From contig NZ_SMDD01000002.1 of NCBI RefSeq assembly GCF_004343255.1, forward strand, positions 310,001 through 374,000: DNA of 64,000 nucleotides. The letters run 5' to 3'. The notes below the pieces were generated by a model. The model saw nothing but the letters and a program-made list of their open reading frames with translations. It searched no databases and was not told the origin of the DNA. The DNA comes from Laceyella sacchari. Lineage in GTDB: Bacteria; Bacillota; Bacilli; Thermoactinomycetales; Thermoactinomycetaceae. Below are positions 9,154 to 19,611 of the stretch, piece by piece (position 1 is the first letter of the stretch; each line of letters begins with the position of its first letter). The translations under genes and the position numbers were made by a program.

Positions 9154-9915
9154 TTATTCACCTGCACTTGCTGCTTGTACGAGCTGAATGAACGAATCCG
9201 CTTTGAGGGCGGCTCCGCCCACCAACGCGCCGTCGATGTTGGGCTCTGCCATGAAGGAGCGGATATTTTCCGGTTTTACACTGCCTCCGTATTGAATCCG
9301 CACTTCATTGGCCACCTGTTGATCATAAAGGTCAGCCACGGTTTTACGGATGAAAGCACACACTTCTTCAGCATCCGCCGCTGTTGATGCTTTGCCCGTA
9401 CCAATGGCCCAGACGGGTTCATAAGCGATGATCGTTCGCTTCATCTCCGCCGAAGACAGCCCCGAAAAAGCCGCTTTCACCTGCGTTTGCACCACTTCTT
9501 TGGTTTGATCAGCTTCGCGCTCAGAAAGTGTCTCACCCACGCAAACGATCGGGGTCAATCCGCCATCCAGTGCTGCCCGTGTCTTTTTGTTTACTGTCTC
9601 ATCCGTTTCCGCGAAATAGGCGCGCCGTTCAGAGTGACCAATAATCACATATTGGACGCCGGCCGCTTTCAACATCGGCACACTCACTTCACCAGTGTAT
9701 GCCCCTTGTTCTTCCCAATGGACATTTTGCGCACCGATGCCGATATCTGTCCCTTGGGTCGCTTCGGCCAATGCCGGCAGAGCGAGATAGGGAGCACACA
9801 ACACCGCTTCCACATCAGCAGGCAACGTGGTCCGTTTCACTTCTTCAACAAAGGAAAGGGCCTCCGCCGCCGTCTTGTGCATTTTCCAGTTACCCGCAAT
9901 GACAGGAGTACGCAT
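9154..9915 (-). CDS. tpiA: Triosephosphate isomerase
   Basis: TpiA interconverts dihydroxyacetone phosphate and glyceraldehyde 3-phosphate. The 253-residue TIM barrel shows GNWKMHKT (Asn and Lys of the active site), the electrophile His in VIIGHSERR, the catalytic base Glu in [13 protein letters not shown] with the flexible loop, and the phosphate-binding end [11 protein letters not shown]. It sits 16 bases after pgk in the glycolytic operon. Confidence 0.98.
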   Translation of the reverse strand: MRTPVIAGNWKMHKTAAEALSFVEEVKRTTLPADVEAVLCAPYLALPALAEATQGTDIGIGAQNVHWEEQGAYTGEVSVPMLKAAGVQYVIIGHSERRAYFAETDETVNKKTRAALDGGLTPIVCVGETLSEREADQTKEVVQTQVKAAFSGLSSAEMKRTIIAYEPVWAIGTGKASTAADAEEVCAFIRKTVADLYDQQVANEVRIQYGGSVKPENIRSFMAEPNIDGALVGGAALKADSFIQLVQAASAGE

Positions 9916-9931
9916 GCGGTTTCCTCCTCAC

Positions 9932-11116
9932 TTATTTATCATCCAAAGCCGCTACACCCGGCAGCACTTTGCCCTCCAGGAATTCCAGCGAAGCCCCACC
10001 GCCAGTGGAGATATGATCCACCCGATCGGCCATGCCCGCTTGGGCAATTGCTGCCGCGGAATCCCCGCCGCCGATGATCGTGTACGCCGTAGATTCGGCC
10101 AACGCTTGAGCGACTGCATTCGTCCCTTTAGCAAACTGTTCAAATTCAAACACACCCATCGGTCCGTTCCAAATCACCAATTGGGACGCTTTCACCACAT
10201 CAGCAAACAATTCCCTGGTTTTCGGCCCGATATCCACTGCTTCCAAATCCTCAGGGATTTGATCGATAGACACGGTTTTCACTATGGAAGGATTGGGACC
10301 AAACTCGTCGATGACGACGGCATCGATTGGCAAGTACAACCGAACACCTTTCTGTTCAGCTTGCGCAATGAACTGCTTTGCCAACTCCACTTTGTCCTCT
10401 TCCAACAGAGATTTGCCGATCCCTTGGCCTTGCGCATGGATAAAGGTGTAAGACAATCCGCCACCAATGATCAGATTGTCCACTTTGTCGAGCAAGTTTT
10501 CAATCACACCGATTTTGTCCTTCACTTTCGCCCCACCGATGATAGCGGTGAAAGGACGTTTCGGATTGGCAAGCGCCGTTCCGAGAGCTTCCAACTCTTT
10601 TTGCAACAGCAGACCGGCAACGGCCGGAAGATGCTCTGCGATACCTGCCGTGGATGCATGCGCGCGGTGAGCGGCACCAAATGCATCATTCACGTACAGG
10701 TCAGCCAGGTTGGCAAAGGCTTTTGCCAGCTCGGGATCGTTCTTCTCTTCACCCGGTTCAAAACGGACGTTTTCCAGCAACAGCACTTCGCCGTCAGCAA
10801 GCCCGGACACACGGGCTTCCACCTCGGCTCCAACCACTTCATCCACTTTGGCCACTGGTTTGCCCAATAGTTCTGACAAACGCGCCGCCACTGGCGTGAG
10901 CCGCATTTCTTCAACCACTTTCCCTTTGGGACGCCCCAAATGGCTAGCCAGGATGACTTTAGCCCCTTGCTCCACCAATGTCTGGATGGTGGGCAATGCG
11001 GCGCGAATCCGTGTATCGTCAGTGATTTGCCCATTCTCCATCGGCACATTGAAATCTACCCGACAAAACACACGTTTACCACGAACATCAACATCTTTGA
11101 CCGACTTTTTATGCAT
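9932..11116 (-). CDS. pgk: Phosphoglycerate kinase
   Basis: Pgk transfers the acyl phosphate of 1,3-bisphosphoglycerate to ADP. The 394-residue two-domain protein begins with [20 protein letters not shown], the family signature, and shows [24 protein letters not shown] and the nucleotide-binding GGGDSAAAI with [13 protein letters not shown] near the end. The ATG at 11116 has AAGGAGGA upstream. It begins 142 bases after gap, a gap holding two hairpins. Confidence 0.98.
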   Translation of the reverse strand: MHKKSVKDVDVRGKRVFCRVDFNVPMENGQITDDTRIRAALPTIQTLVEQGAKVILASHLGRPKGKVVEEMRLTPVAARLSELLGKPVAKVDEVVGAEVEARVSGLADGEVLLLENVRFEPGEEKNDPELAKAFANLADLYVNDAFGAAHRAHASTAGIAEHLPAVAGLLLQKELEALGTALANPKRPFTAIIGGAKVKDKIGVIENLLDKVDNLIIGGGLSYTFIHAQGQGIGKSLLEEDKVELAKQFIAQAEQKGVRLYLPIDAVVIDEFGPNPSIVKTVSIDQIPEDLEAVDIGPKTRELFADVVKASQLVIWNGPMGVFEFEQFAKGTNAVAQALAESTAYTIIGGGDSAAAIAQAGMADRVDHISTGGGASLEFLEGKVLPGVAALDDK

Positions 11117-11138
11117 GGCCCTTCCTCCTTATGTTCAA

Positions 11139-11206
11139 CACAGGCGCTTCATCTAATCAACCCGCGCCTGTGAGCATGAGAAAGAGGAGAAAAGCTCTCC
11201 TCTTTT
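11139..11206 (-). promoter_or_regulatory. Two hairpins between gap and pgk
   Basis: The first is a nine-base-pair inverted repeat (CACAGGCGC with GCGCCTGTG, 11139-11172). The second is AAAGAGGAGA with TCTCCTCTTT (11181-11206). Neither is followed by a T-run on the coding strand, so they look like mRNA stability or processing elements. In B. subtilis the cggR-gapA message is processed, although at a different site. Confidence 0.45.
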
Positions 11207-11258
11207 ATACTCATGGTTACCCGAGAAATAGGATAACACATTTTACATTAGTATAACA

Positions 11259-13362
<2,104 letters not shown>

Positions 13363-13378
13363 CGGATCCCCCATCGTA

Positions 13379-13415
13379 GGACACATTATGTCCCGCATAA
13401 GACAAAAGTGTCCCG
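13379..13415 (-). promoter_or_regulatory. CggR operator, two direct repeats
   Basis: On the minus strand two CGGGAC-containing half-sites lie exactly 20 bp apart: CGGGACACTTTTGTC and CGGGACATAATGTGTCC. This matches the left and right operators of B. subtilis cggR in both motif and phasing. The operator lies between the promoter and the cggR start codon, so bound CggR would block elongation. Confidence 0.9.
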
Positions 13416-13423
13416 ATCCGTTC

Positions 13424-13446
13424 AAAAAAAATCCCCGTATCGGGAT
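13424..13446 (-). terminator. Short hairpin with T-run between the cggR promoter and operator
   Basis: ATCCC pairs with GGGAT across a six-base loop and is followed by eight T residues on the minus strand. It lies after rpoN but also just downstream of the cggR promoter, so it may stop rpoN read-through or sit at the very 5' end of the cggR message. The five-pair stem is weak. Confidence 0.5.
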
Positions 13447-13453
13447 CACTTTC

Positions 13454-13483
13454 ATTTTATCCTAAATAAAGTTTCTTTGACAA
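13454..13483 (-). promoter_or_regulatory. Promoter of the cggR-glycolytic operon
   Basis: TTGTCA and TAAAAT are 18 bp apart on the minus strand, a near-consensus sigma-A promoter. It lies about 40 bp upstream of the CggR operator. Confidence 0.75.
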
Positions 13484-13509
13484 GTTCGTCAGCCCGTTTT
13501 ATTGAAAAT

Positions 13510-14865
13510 TCACAGAAAACGCTTACGTCCCGTTGAAGAGGCAATCCCCAGCTCTTCGCGATATTTGGCGATGGTTCTTCTGGAGATGCGGATTCCTTCC
13601 AATTTCAACAAATCGGCTATTTTCTGGTCGGACAGCGGTTGTTTCTTATCTTCCCCTTCTACCAAGATCTTAATCTTTTTCTGTACCGTTTTTTGCGACA
13701 TGCCTTCACCTGAATGCGTAGAAAGGCCTGACGGGAAGAAGTAGCGAAAAGGATACAACCCCCGGGGAGTTTGAATGTATTTATGTTGGGTTGCCCGGCT
13801 GACCGTCGATTCATGTAACCCTACATCTTCAGCGATCTGCTTTAACGTCAGCGGCCGCAGATAATCCACCCCGTGATCCAAAAAGGCTTTCTGTTTTGAC
13901 ACGATCGCTTCTGCGACTCGAATGATGGTGTCCCGGCGCTGCTCAATCCCCTTGATCAACCACATGGCCGACTGCACCCAATTTTTCAGATATTGGGCCA
14001 CATCTTCATCCAACCGTTCCCGTTGTTTGATCAACCGCTGATAGGCGGCGTTGATGGTCAAGCGGGGAGCCTCCCCTTCTTCAAGTAGTACCACATACTC
14101 GCCATCCACTTTCTCCACCACCACATCGGGAGCCACATACCGCGGAGGTTCCGATGCATATGCCGCCCCTGGGCGTGGATGGCAGGATTTGATTTCATCC
14201 ACCGCCGCCTGAACGGTAGGTACATCCACCCCCAAAGCTTGGGCGATTTTGCGCCATTTGCCGTCCGCCACGTCTTCTAAATGGCTTCGTGCGATGCGAA
14301 TTGCCAGCTCATTAGGCGTGTCACGGTGGCGCAATTGAATTTCGAGGCACTCTCCCAAATTTCTGGCCCCCACACCGATCGGGTCCATTTCCTGAATGAT
14401 GGATAAACATTTCTCCGCCAATTTCTCACTTATCTGAAAGCGCTTACATATCTCTACTAGCTCCAGATCAAGATAGCCTCTTTCGTCCAAACTGTATATC
14501 ATGTATTCGCAAATGCTCCGTTCTTGCTTGGGAAGACGCATCTCTCGCAACTGCATCATCAGCTCATCGGCAAGCGTTCCGGTTTGGGCCCGCGCATAAT
14601 CCCTCGCATCTGTCCGTTCTTCTCGGCTGTAACCCTTACGTCTGGGCTCTGGATGCTCCGTCAGATGCTTCAGCCACTTCTCCAATTCGGCAAGTGCGGC
14701 ATCCTCCAGTTCCAAAACCGGATTCTCTGCAAACTGTTCTTCCAAGTACGTTTGCAAATCCGCCGCGGAATATTGCAACAGCTGAATAACTTGGCGCAAT
14801 TCCGGTGTCATCACCAATTTCATACGTTGCTCTTGCACCAAGCTAAAACCCATTTGTAAAGCCAT
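13510..14865 (-). CDS. rpoN: RNA polymerase sigma-54 factor
   Basis: Sigma-54 directs RNA polymerase to -24/-12 promoters and needs an AAA+ activator. The 451-residue protein has region I, which is Gln/Leu-rich (GFSLVQEQRMKLVMTPELRQ, then VIQLLQYSAADLQ), a core-binding domain, a helix-turn-helix region (TLKQIAEDVGLHESTVSRAT) and the RpoN box ISRRTIAKYREELGI near the end. The ATG at 14865 follows GGAGGTGGGAGGGGAG. The gene lies just upstream of cggR and divergent from tRNA-Arg. No enhancer-binding protein or -24/-12 promoter is evident in this window. Confidence 0.96.
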   Translation of the reverse strand: MALQMGFSLVQEQRMKLVMTPELRQVIQLLQYSAADLQTYLEEQFAENPVLELEDAALAELEKWLKHLTEHPEPRRKGYSREERTDARDYARAQTGTLADELMMQLREMRLPKQERSICEYMIYSLDERGYLDLELVEICKRFQISEKLAEKCLSIIQEMDPIGVGARNLGECLEIQLRHRDTPNELAIRIARSHLEDVADGKWRKIAQALGVDVPTVQAAVDEIKSCHPRPGAAYASEPPRYVAPDVVVEKVDGEYVVLLEEGEAPRLTINAAYQRLIKQRERLDEDVAQYLKNWVQSAMWLIKGIEQRRDTIIRVAEAIVSKQKAFLDHGVDYLRPLTLKQIAEDVGLHESTVSRATQHKYIQTPRGLYPFRYFFPSGLSTHSGEGMSQKTVQKKIKILVEGEDKKQPLSDQKIADLLKLEGIRISRRTIAKYREELGIASSTGRKRFL

Positions 14866-15025
14866 TCTCCCCTCCCACCTCCGCTGCCGTGTAAGATCAG
14901 GGCAAGTGTGAACCTCCATGCCAGTTCATATTAATTTCATTTTATCATAATCCTAGTGCCAGCTTTGGATTCTTTTTTTTCCAACAACTTTTCCACTTGA
15001 GAATCGCATATTTTTCACTTTTTAC

Positions 15026-15054
15026 TTGCACACGGATATTGAACATGCTATAAT
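15026..15054 (+). promoter_or_regulatory. Promoter of tRNA-Arg
   Basis: TTGCAC and TATAAT are separated by 17 bp. The tRNA starts 28 bases after the -10 box. Confidence 0.8.
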
Positions 15055-15082
15055 CTTTTTTGTCGGATTGCTATATTGACTT

Positions 15083-15157
15083 GCGCCTATAGCTCAGGGG
15101 ATAGAGCACTGGTCTCCGGAACCAGGTGCCCAGGTTCGAATCCTGGTAGGCGCGCCA
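15083..15157 (+). tRNA. tRNA-Arg (anticodon CCG), CCA encoded
   Basis: GCGCCTA pairs with TAGGCGC in the acceptor arm. The anticodon arm CTGGT-CTCCGGA-ACCAG gives anticodon CCG, reading CGG. The T arm contains GGTTCGAATCC. CCA is encoded. B. subtilis also has a single tRNA-Arg gene near clpP. Confidence 0.95.
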
Positions 15158-15164
15158 TACTAAA

Positions 15165-15194
15165 GACCGTTCCTCTTGTGAGGGGCGGTTTTTT
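15165..15194 (+). terminator. Terminator after tRNA-Arg
   Basis: The stem ACCGTTCCTC with GAGGGGCGGT (G-T pairs included) is followed by six T residues. Confidence 0.8.
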
Positions 15195-15198
15195 CGTT

Positions 15199-15559
15199 TT
15201 ATCGCCATGTTTCCTTACATTTCATATCTCGTTCATGCTGATGAACATTAACTTTCCGTGGCTACATCAACCCAATGGCCGTAATTGGAAAACCAAGTGC
15301 GCTGATCGTCGGAATCCCAATAAAGTGCCCGGCACAGGCACTGACTGGACACATGAGCGTGTCAATGCCAATCGCGCAATCTCGTATTCACATCCCGTAC
15401 AGAGCAACCATGCCGACTGGCGCCACAAAAAGGCACAGACGGCTTTTTCATTGCCCACGCAGAAATCTTCCGTTTCATCAGCGCTGACAAAGGGTAACTG
15501 TTTTCAAACCGGGAAACCTCGCTCCTGGTGGCTCAATCATCGAAACAAAGGAGGGTTTT
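15199..15559 (+). other. Intergenic stretch without a recognised gene
   Basis: Open frames exist on both strands, for example 70 codons from 15275, but none has a credible ribosome-binding site or a recognisable motif. I saw no T-box, SAM-box or other riboswitch core. The end of the stretch supplies the AAAGGAGGG ribosome-binding site of the next gene. Confidence 0.4.
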
Positions 15560-16372
15560 ATGTTTCGCAACTGCTTCATCTATTTTTTTCTGACGTGTTT
15601 CTGTTTTATTCCCATCGGCTGTTCCCCCGCCAAGCCCGCCGATCAATTAACACTGGAAAAGGGGACCTTCTCCTTTGCAATGAGTGGCTTGTACAAACCG
15701 TTCAGTTACAGAGACTTTCGGCAAAACGGAAAAATCAGCGGATTTGATGTGGAGATCGGCTATGCGTTGGCCAAAGAAATGGGTTTGAAACCACGCCCCG
15801 TCACCACGCCTTGGGAAACCATTATCGCCGGACTGGAAGCACGCAAATACGATGCGATTTTAGGCAGCATGGCGATCACAAAAAAGCGCGACCAAGCGGT
15901 GGACTTCACGGACCCTTACTACCGGTCGGGAGCGCAGGTCTTCGTTAAAAAAGGGAATCGCAGCATCACGTCAATCAAAGATCTGAAAAACAAGACCATC
16001 GGTGTAGTGAAAGCGAGCACCTTCAAAGATGTGGCGTTGACTCACTCCTCATCGATCGTGGAATATACCAGCGATATCACGGCTTTGCAAGACTTGCCGA
16101 CGGGACGCATCGATGCCGTCATCACCGATCAAGCGGTGGGGCTGTACGCCATGAAGCAAATGAAATTCCCTATTCAAACGGTTGGAGAACCCCTGACGCT
16201 AGACAACATGGCCATAGCCGTGCACTCTGGAGACGAACGCTTGCGACAAAGGCTGAACCAAGCACTGGCTCAGATCATTGCCAATGGAACGTATGAAAAA
16301 ATCAGCCACAAATATTTTAATCGGAATATTTTGTCATCTAACGCCGAAAAGGAGGCCATTTCTAAACCATGA
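15560..16372 (+). CDS. Amino-acid ABC transporter substrate-binding lipoprotein (SBP_bac_3 family)
   Basis: This lipoprotein captures a polar amino acid outside the membrane and hands it to the permease. A lipoprotein signal ends in the lipobox IPIGC near residue 21. The mature part shows the family features: FSYRDFRQNGKISGFDVEIG near residue 50, AKEMGLK, WETIIAGLEARKYDAILGSM, and FTDPYYRSGAQVFVKK. The length is 270 residues. The ATG has AAAGGAGGG seven bases upstream. Its stop overlaps the permease start by four bases. Sequence resembles the GlnH/ArtP/TcyA group; the exact ligand (arginine, glutamine or cystine) cannot be assigned. Confidence 0.93.
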   Translation: MFRNCFIYFFLTCFCFIPIGCSPAKPADQLTLEKGTFSFAMSGLYKPFSYRDFRQNGKISGFDVEIGYALAKEMGLKPRPVTTPWETIIAGLEARKYDAILGSMAITKKRDQAVDFTDPYYRSGAQVFVKKGNRSITSIKDLKNKTIGVVKASTFKDVALTHSSSIVEYTSDITALQDLPTGRIDAVITDQAVGLYAMKQMKFPIQTVGEPLTLDNMAIAVHSGDERLRQRLNQALAQIIANGTYEKISHKYFNRNILSSNAEKEAISKP

Positions 16373-17034
16373 CTTTGTTGGAAATTTTCCAAACCACCTT
16401 CATCGGCTTCAACAAGGCCGCTTGGCAGACGGTATTGCTCACTTTTTGGTCATTGCTGGTCGGAACGGCGATCGGCCTTGTGTTCGCTTTTTGCAAAATA
16501 TCAAGCAACAAGTTATTAAACGGCCTCGCCCAATTGTACATCACCGTCATTCGCGGCACTCCCCTGATCGTCCAGATTTTTGCCATCTACTTCGGGCTGG
16601 CCGAGTTTATTGTCTTGGACTCGTTTACCGCAGGGGTCTTCGCGTTGGCCATCCACGCTGGCGCCTACATCGCTGAGATTTTTCGCGGTGCCATCCAAGC
16701 GGTTGACAGCGGCCAAATGGAAGCGGCTCGCTCTCTCGGCATGAGTTACTCGCTGGCCATGCGCCGCATTATTTTGCCCCAAGCTTTCCGCCGATCCATT
16801 CCCCCTTTAGGCAATCAGTTTATCATCGGCTTGAAGGACTCCTCACTCGTTGCTTATATCGGCGGCACCGAACTTTGGTCAGCCGGTCTGGGAGCTGCTG
16901 CCGACAATTTCAAGCAATTTGAGACGTACTTTATTAACGGATTGTATTATTTGGCACTCATTCTTTTGTTTACTGGTCTGCTACGGCAACTGGAGCGGCG
17001 CCTTCAGGTGGAAGAAAAGGGGGCACAAGGATGA
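16369..17034 (+). CDS. Amino-acid ABC transporter permease
   Basis: This inner-membrane subunit of a polar amino-acid importer has 221 residues and about five hydrophobic segments. The family start TAWQT-like block appears as [20 protein letters not shown]. Then come [19 protein letters not shown] and the EAA loop contacting the ATPase, [20 protein letters not shown], followed by [17 protein letters not shown]. It would act as a homodimer because only one permease gene is present. It overlaps both neighbours by four bases, so the three genes are translationally coupled. Confidence 0.94.
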   Translation: MTLLEIFQTTFIGFNKAAWQTVLLTFWSLLVGTAIGLVFAFCKISSNKLLNGLAQLYITVIRGTPLIVQIFAIYFGLAEFIVLDSFTAGVFALAIHAGAYIAEIFRGAIQAVDSGQMEAARSLGMSYSLAMRRIILPQAFRRSIPPLGNQFIIGLKDSSLVAYIGGTELWSAGLGAAADNFKQFETYFINGLYYLALILLFTGLLRQLERRLQVEEKGAQG

Positions 17035-17756
17035 TTTCCATCAAAAGATTAGACAAATGGTATCACTCCCTGCACGTCTTGCGTGATATCAACTTGCAGG
17101 TGGATGAAGGAGAAGTGGTCGTCTTAATCGGCGCCAGCGGATCGGGCAAAAGCACCCTGCTCCGATGTCTCAATCGGTTGGAGCGCGCCGATCGGGGGGA
17201 GATTCACATCCTGGGCCGGGAGATCAACCAGACAGACAAAGACTTGGATCAGCTTCGGCAACAAGTCGGTATGGTGTTTCAACATTTTCATTTGTTTCCG
17301 CATATGACGGTGATCGAAAATGTGATAGAAGCCCCCATCCACGTGAAGAAGATGAACCGGCGCGCTGCGGAGCGTTTGGCGACAGAAATCTTGCAGAAAG
17401 TGGGACTGGCTGATAAAATGCACAACTATCCCCATTCGCTGTCCGGTGGGCAAAAACAACGGGTGGCTATCGCCCGCGCCTTAGCTATGCAACCACGAAT
17501 CATGCTGTTTGACGAGCCTACTTCCGCTTTGGACCCCGAATTGGTGGGGGAAGTGCTTGCCGTCATGAAAGAGCTAGCTCAAGACGGCATGACGATGGTT
17601 GTGGTCACGCATGAAATGGGCTTCGCTCGCGAAGTGGCCGATAAAGTGGTTTATATGGACGAAGGGCGCATCATTGAACAAGGCACACCAGAACAGATAT
17701 TTGACGCGCCCCAAGAAGAACGAACCCGGCGCTTCGTAAGCCAGGTCTACAAATGA
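17031..17756 (+). CDS. Amino-acid ABC transporter ATP-binding protein
   Basis: The 241-residue ATPase powers the importer. Walker A is GASGSGKST near residue 33, the Q-loop is in [13 protein letters not shown], the signature is [16 protein letters not shown], and Walker B with catalytic Glu is [14 protein letters not shown]. The switch His is in [14 protein letters not shown]. The C-terminal [19 protein letters not shown] is typical of the GlnQ/ArtM group. Its ATG overlaps the permease stop. A terminator-like hairpin follows. Confidence 0.95.
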   Translation: MISIKRLDKWYHSLHVLRDINLQVDEGEVVVLIGASGSGKSTLLRCLNRLERADRGEIHILGREINQTDKDLDQLRQQVGMVFQHFHLFPHMTVIENVIEAPIHVKKMNRRAAERLATEILQKVGLADKMHNYPHSLSGGQKQRVAIARALAMQPRIMLFDEPTSALDPELVGEVLAVMKELAQDGMTMVVVTHEMGFAREVADKVVYMDEGRIIEQGTPEQIFDAPQEERTRRFVSQVYK

Positions 17757-17760
17757 GAAA

Positions 17761-17813
17761 GCCTGTAAGCCATCTGCCGCACCAATGTATATGGGTTACA
17801 GACTTTTTCCTTT
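17761..17813 (+). terminator. Probable terminator of the amino-acid transporter operon
   Basis: GCCTGTAAGCC pairs imperfectly with GGGTTACAG(A)C over a loop of about 20 bases, followed by TTTTTCCTTTT. Confidence 0.5.
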
Positions 17814-17983
17814 TACTCGCACCAAGGAGAAATAACGAGAAGAATACGCCACATCTCGGATGAGGCCGCTTTCACAAATCGTCCGCACAATCGAACAATG
17901 GTGTTCAAATATAATTTGTAATCAATGTGATAAAATATCTCAATGTATCCAACAAAAATCACATCATCAGGAGAGAATCATCA

Positions 17984-18091
17984 ATGGCAAGTTGGATGAA
18001 AAAATTTGGTTTGGCCTGTGCGGCCTTATTATTACTGATCCCGATCGGCGTGTCAATGGAATGGTATTTTATCTCGTTATTTTTGCCTTAA
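17984..18091 (+). CDS. Small hydrophobic peptide, 35 residues, function unknown
   Basis: An ATG preceded by AGGAGAG at a good distance opens a 36-codon frame. The peptide is MASWMKKFGLACAALLLLIP and then IGVSMEWYFISLFLP. It has two Lys near the start, one strongly hydrophobic segment (residues 8-23) and a second short one, so it is likely membrane-inserted. A strong terminator follows 50 bases later, so the unit from about 17830 to 18180 looks like a complete small gene. I do not recognise it. Confidence 0.55.
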   Translation: MASWMKKFGLACAALLLLIPIGVSMEWYFISLFLP

Positions 18092-18140
18092 TCATCCAAT
18101 GATCTCCATAAAAATACAATCAATGATTTATTATTGAAAG

Positions 18141-18180
18141 AGCGGATGCTTTCCTTACTTGGAGGTAATCCGCTTTTTTT
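18141..18180 (+). terminator. Terminator after the 35-residue peptide gene
   Basis: AGCGGAT pairs with ATCCGCT across a 20-base loop and is followed by seven T residues. Confidence 0.7.
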
Positions 18181-18243
18181 ATGCGTGTGTCACCCACTCC
18201 TCTGCCGTGGAGATGACGCCATGTAAAAATCGGCCCCCTCTCA

Positions 18244-18260
18244 TTTGACCTTTTTTGACC
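18244..18260. promoter_or_regulatory. CtsR operator of clpP
   Basis: TTTGACC-TTT-TTTGACC is a perfect heptad direct repeat with three-base spacing, the reverse complement of the CtsR consensus GGTCAAA-NAN-GGTCAAA. It covers the -35 box, so CtsR would repress clpP until heat or protein stress releases it. Confidence 0.92.
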
Positions 18261-18273
18261 AATAGAGTATGAT
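18245..18273 (+). promoter_or_regulatory. Sigma-A promoter of clpP
   Basis: TTGACC and TATGAT are 17 bp apart. The -35 box lies inside the first CtsR half-site. The predicted start leaves a leader of about 65 bases. Confidence 0.8.
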
Positions 18274-18347
18274 AAGGTTACACACCAATTTGCGAAAGAA
18301 AGAAAGGGGGAAGGGGGCTGTTCTGCTAAAACAGTCACCCACAACAA

Positions 18348-18938
18348 ATGAACCTAGTCCCTATTGTAGTAGAGCAATCCAATCGTGGTGAACGTTCATA
18401 TGATATTTACTCCCGCTTGCTCAAAGACCGGATCATCCTCCTCGGTAGCCCTGTGACCGATGAAGTGGCTAACCTGATTGTGGCTCAATTGCTGTTTTTG
18501 GCTGCCGAAGACCCGGAAAAAGATATTTCCCTGTACATCAATTCGCCGGGTGGTTCGATTACAGCCGGGATGGCCATTTATGATACCATGCAGCTCATCC
18601 AACCTGACGTTTCCACCATCTGCGTCGGTATGGCGGCTTCCATGGGCGCTTTCTTGTTAGCCGCCGGTGCCAAAGGCAAGCGGTTCGCACTGCCCAACAG
18701 CGAAGTGATGATCCATCAACCGCTCGGTGGAGCAGAAGGACAGGCTTCGGATATTGAAATTCGCGCCAAACGCATCATCCGCATGCGTGACAACCTCAAC
18801 CGTCAACTGGCCGAATTCACAGGCCAACCATTGGAGAAAATCGAGCGTGACACAGACCGTGACAACTTCATGAGTGCGCAAGAAGCGCTCGAATATGGAT
18901 TGGTTGACAAAATCTTGACTTCTACCAACCAACGGTAA
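18348..18938 (+). CDS. clpP: ATP-dependent Clp protease proteolytic subunit
   Basis: ClpP forms the tetradecameric serine protease chamber fed by ClpC, ClpE or ClpX; it degrades misfolded and ssrA-tagged proteins, linking it to the tmRNA at the left end. The 196-residue product has [13 protein letters not shown], the oxyanion Gly-Gly in [18 protein letters not shown], the catalytic Ser in [14 protein letters not shown], the His in MIHQPLGG, and Asp in [12 protein letters not shown]. The ATG is the only possible start after an in-frame TAA at 18327. There is no close ribosome-binding site: the purine tract AAGGGGGAAGGGGG ends about 28 bases upstream, with a small hairpin between. Confidence 0.97.
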   Translation: MNLVPIVVEQSNRGERSYDIYSRLLKDRIILLGSPVTDEVANLIVAQLLFLAAEDPEKDISLYINSPGGSITAGMAIYDTMQLIQPDVSTICVGMAASMGAFLLAAGAKGKRFALPNSEVMIHQPLGGAEGQASDIEIRAKRIIRMRDNLNRQLAEFTGQPLEKIERDTDRDNFMSAQEALEYGLVDKILTSTNQR

Positions 18939-18944
18939 AAAGTG

Positions 18945-18978
18945 CCTGTGGGGATTCTCCTCCCCCAGGCTTTTTTTC
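18945..18978 (+). terminator. Terminator of clpP
   Basis: GCCTGTGGGG pairs with CCCCCAGGC, followed by seven T residues. Confidence 0.88.
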
Positions 18979-19021
18979 GTTTATGATAAAGTGGACACTA
19001 AAAATGAAAGGGAGATGCCTG

Positions 19022-19114
19022 ATGCAAAACCGTCACGACCGCGCTTTGTTCTGGGTATGCATGGTGATTGCCGCCATTATGGGCTTGTCCTTCCTCAGCA
19101 AGCTTTTCCACTGA
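19022..19114 (+). CDS. Small membrane peptide, 30 residues, function unknown
   Basis: An ATG with AAAGGGAG ten bases upstream encodes MQNRHDRALFWVCMVIAAIM and then GLSFLSKLFH. A charged start is followed by one transmembrane segment (about residues 9-25) and a short basic tail. A bidirectional terminator lies 24 bases after the stop. The layout is that of a real small gene placed between two terminators, but I recognise no family. Confidence 0.6.
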   Translation: MQNRHDRALFWVCMVIAAIMGLSFLSKLFH

Positions 19115-19129
19115 TTGATCCAATCAGCC

Positions 19130-19175
19130 TAAAAAAGCACCTGATTCCCGAGAGAGATCAGGTGTTGATTTTCTT
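19130..19175. terminator. Bidirectional terminator
   Basis: CACCTGAT pairs with ATCAGGTG. T-rich stretches follow on both strands (TTGATTTTCTTT on plus, CTTTTTT on minus), so it serves the 30-residue peptide gene and the convergent lipoprotein gene. Confidence 0.85.
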
Positions 19176-19177
19176 TG

Positions 19178-19534
19178 TCACGGGGTTTGTAGCCAATTTT
19201 CCGGAGCAATGACTTTCACATGGACAGGGGTAACCGGTGAACCCATGTTCACCTTGTGGTAAACCCGATTTGCCAATATTCGGTACTGTTCCGGACGCCA
19301 TCCCTTGTCCGGCAAAACCATCAAGATCACTTTGCGTCCATCGTACTCCATGCGTACATCGCGAACGCCCGGGACGTTCATCGCGATTTGCTTGAATTTG
19401 CTTTCCTGGAAACTGACGTAGCTGTATGAATGGCTATCTTTATCAAGTCCAGTGCGCTCCGTCGGCTTTTCAAACCGTTGGCATCCTGTCAGCACCAGCA
19501 CAACCATGCACAAAAAGATCCAAGCTTTCCTCAT
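19178..19534 (-). CDS. Small lipoprotein, function unknown
   Basis: The 118-residue product has a lipoprotein signal with lipobox VLTGC around residue 19, so it should be anchored outside the membrane after Lgt and signal peptidase II action. The mature part contains IAMNVPGVRDVRMEYDGRK and VILMVLPDKGWRPEQYRIL. This arrangement resembles the sporulation lipoprotein YhcN/YlaJ group, which has a VxxVxxA-type ferredoxin-like fold, but the match is loose. The ATG at 19534 follows GGAGGTGAGC, which excludes the longer upstream frame. Confidence 0.7.
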   Translation of the reverse strand: MRKAWIFLCMVVLVLTGCQRFEKPTERTGLDKDSHSYSYVSFQESKFKQIAMNVPGVRDVRMEYDGRKVILMVLPDKGWRPEQYRILANRVYHKVNMGSPVTPVHVKVIAPENWLQTP

Positions 19535-19580
19535 GTGCTCACCTCCAGCCTTAGTGTTTGACTTGGTGAGCCGTTTATGC

Positions 19581-19608
19581 AAAAAAAGCCGCAGCTTTGC
19601 GCCGCGAC
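19581..19608 (-). terminator. Terminator after the multi-pass membrane protein gene
   Basis: GTCGCGGC pairs with GCTGCGGC (one mismatch) and seven T residues follow on the minus strand. Confidence 0.75.
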
Positions 19609-19611
19609 TTT

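Noticed and set aside
15076-15747. 223-codon plus-strand frame starting inside tRNA-Arg
   Set aside because: It runs through the tRNA and its terminator and overlaps the transporter gene in another frame.
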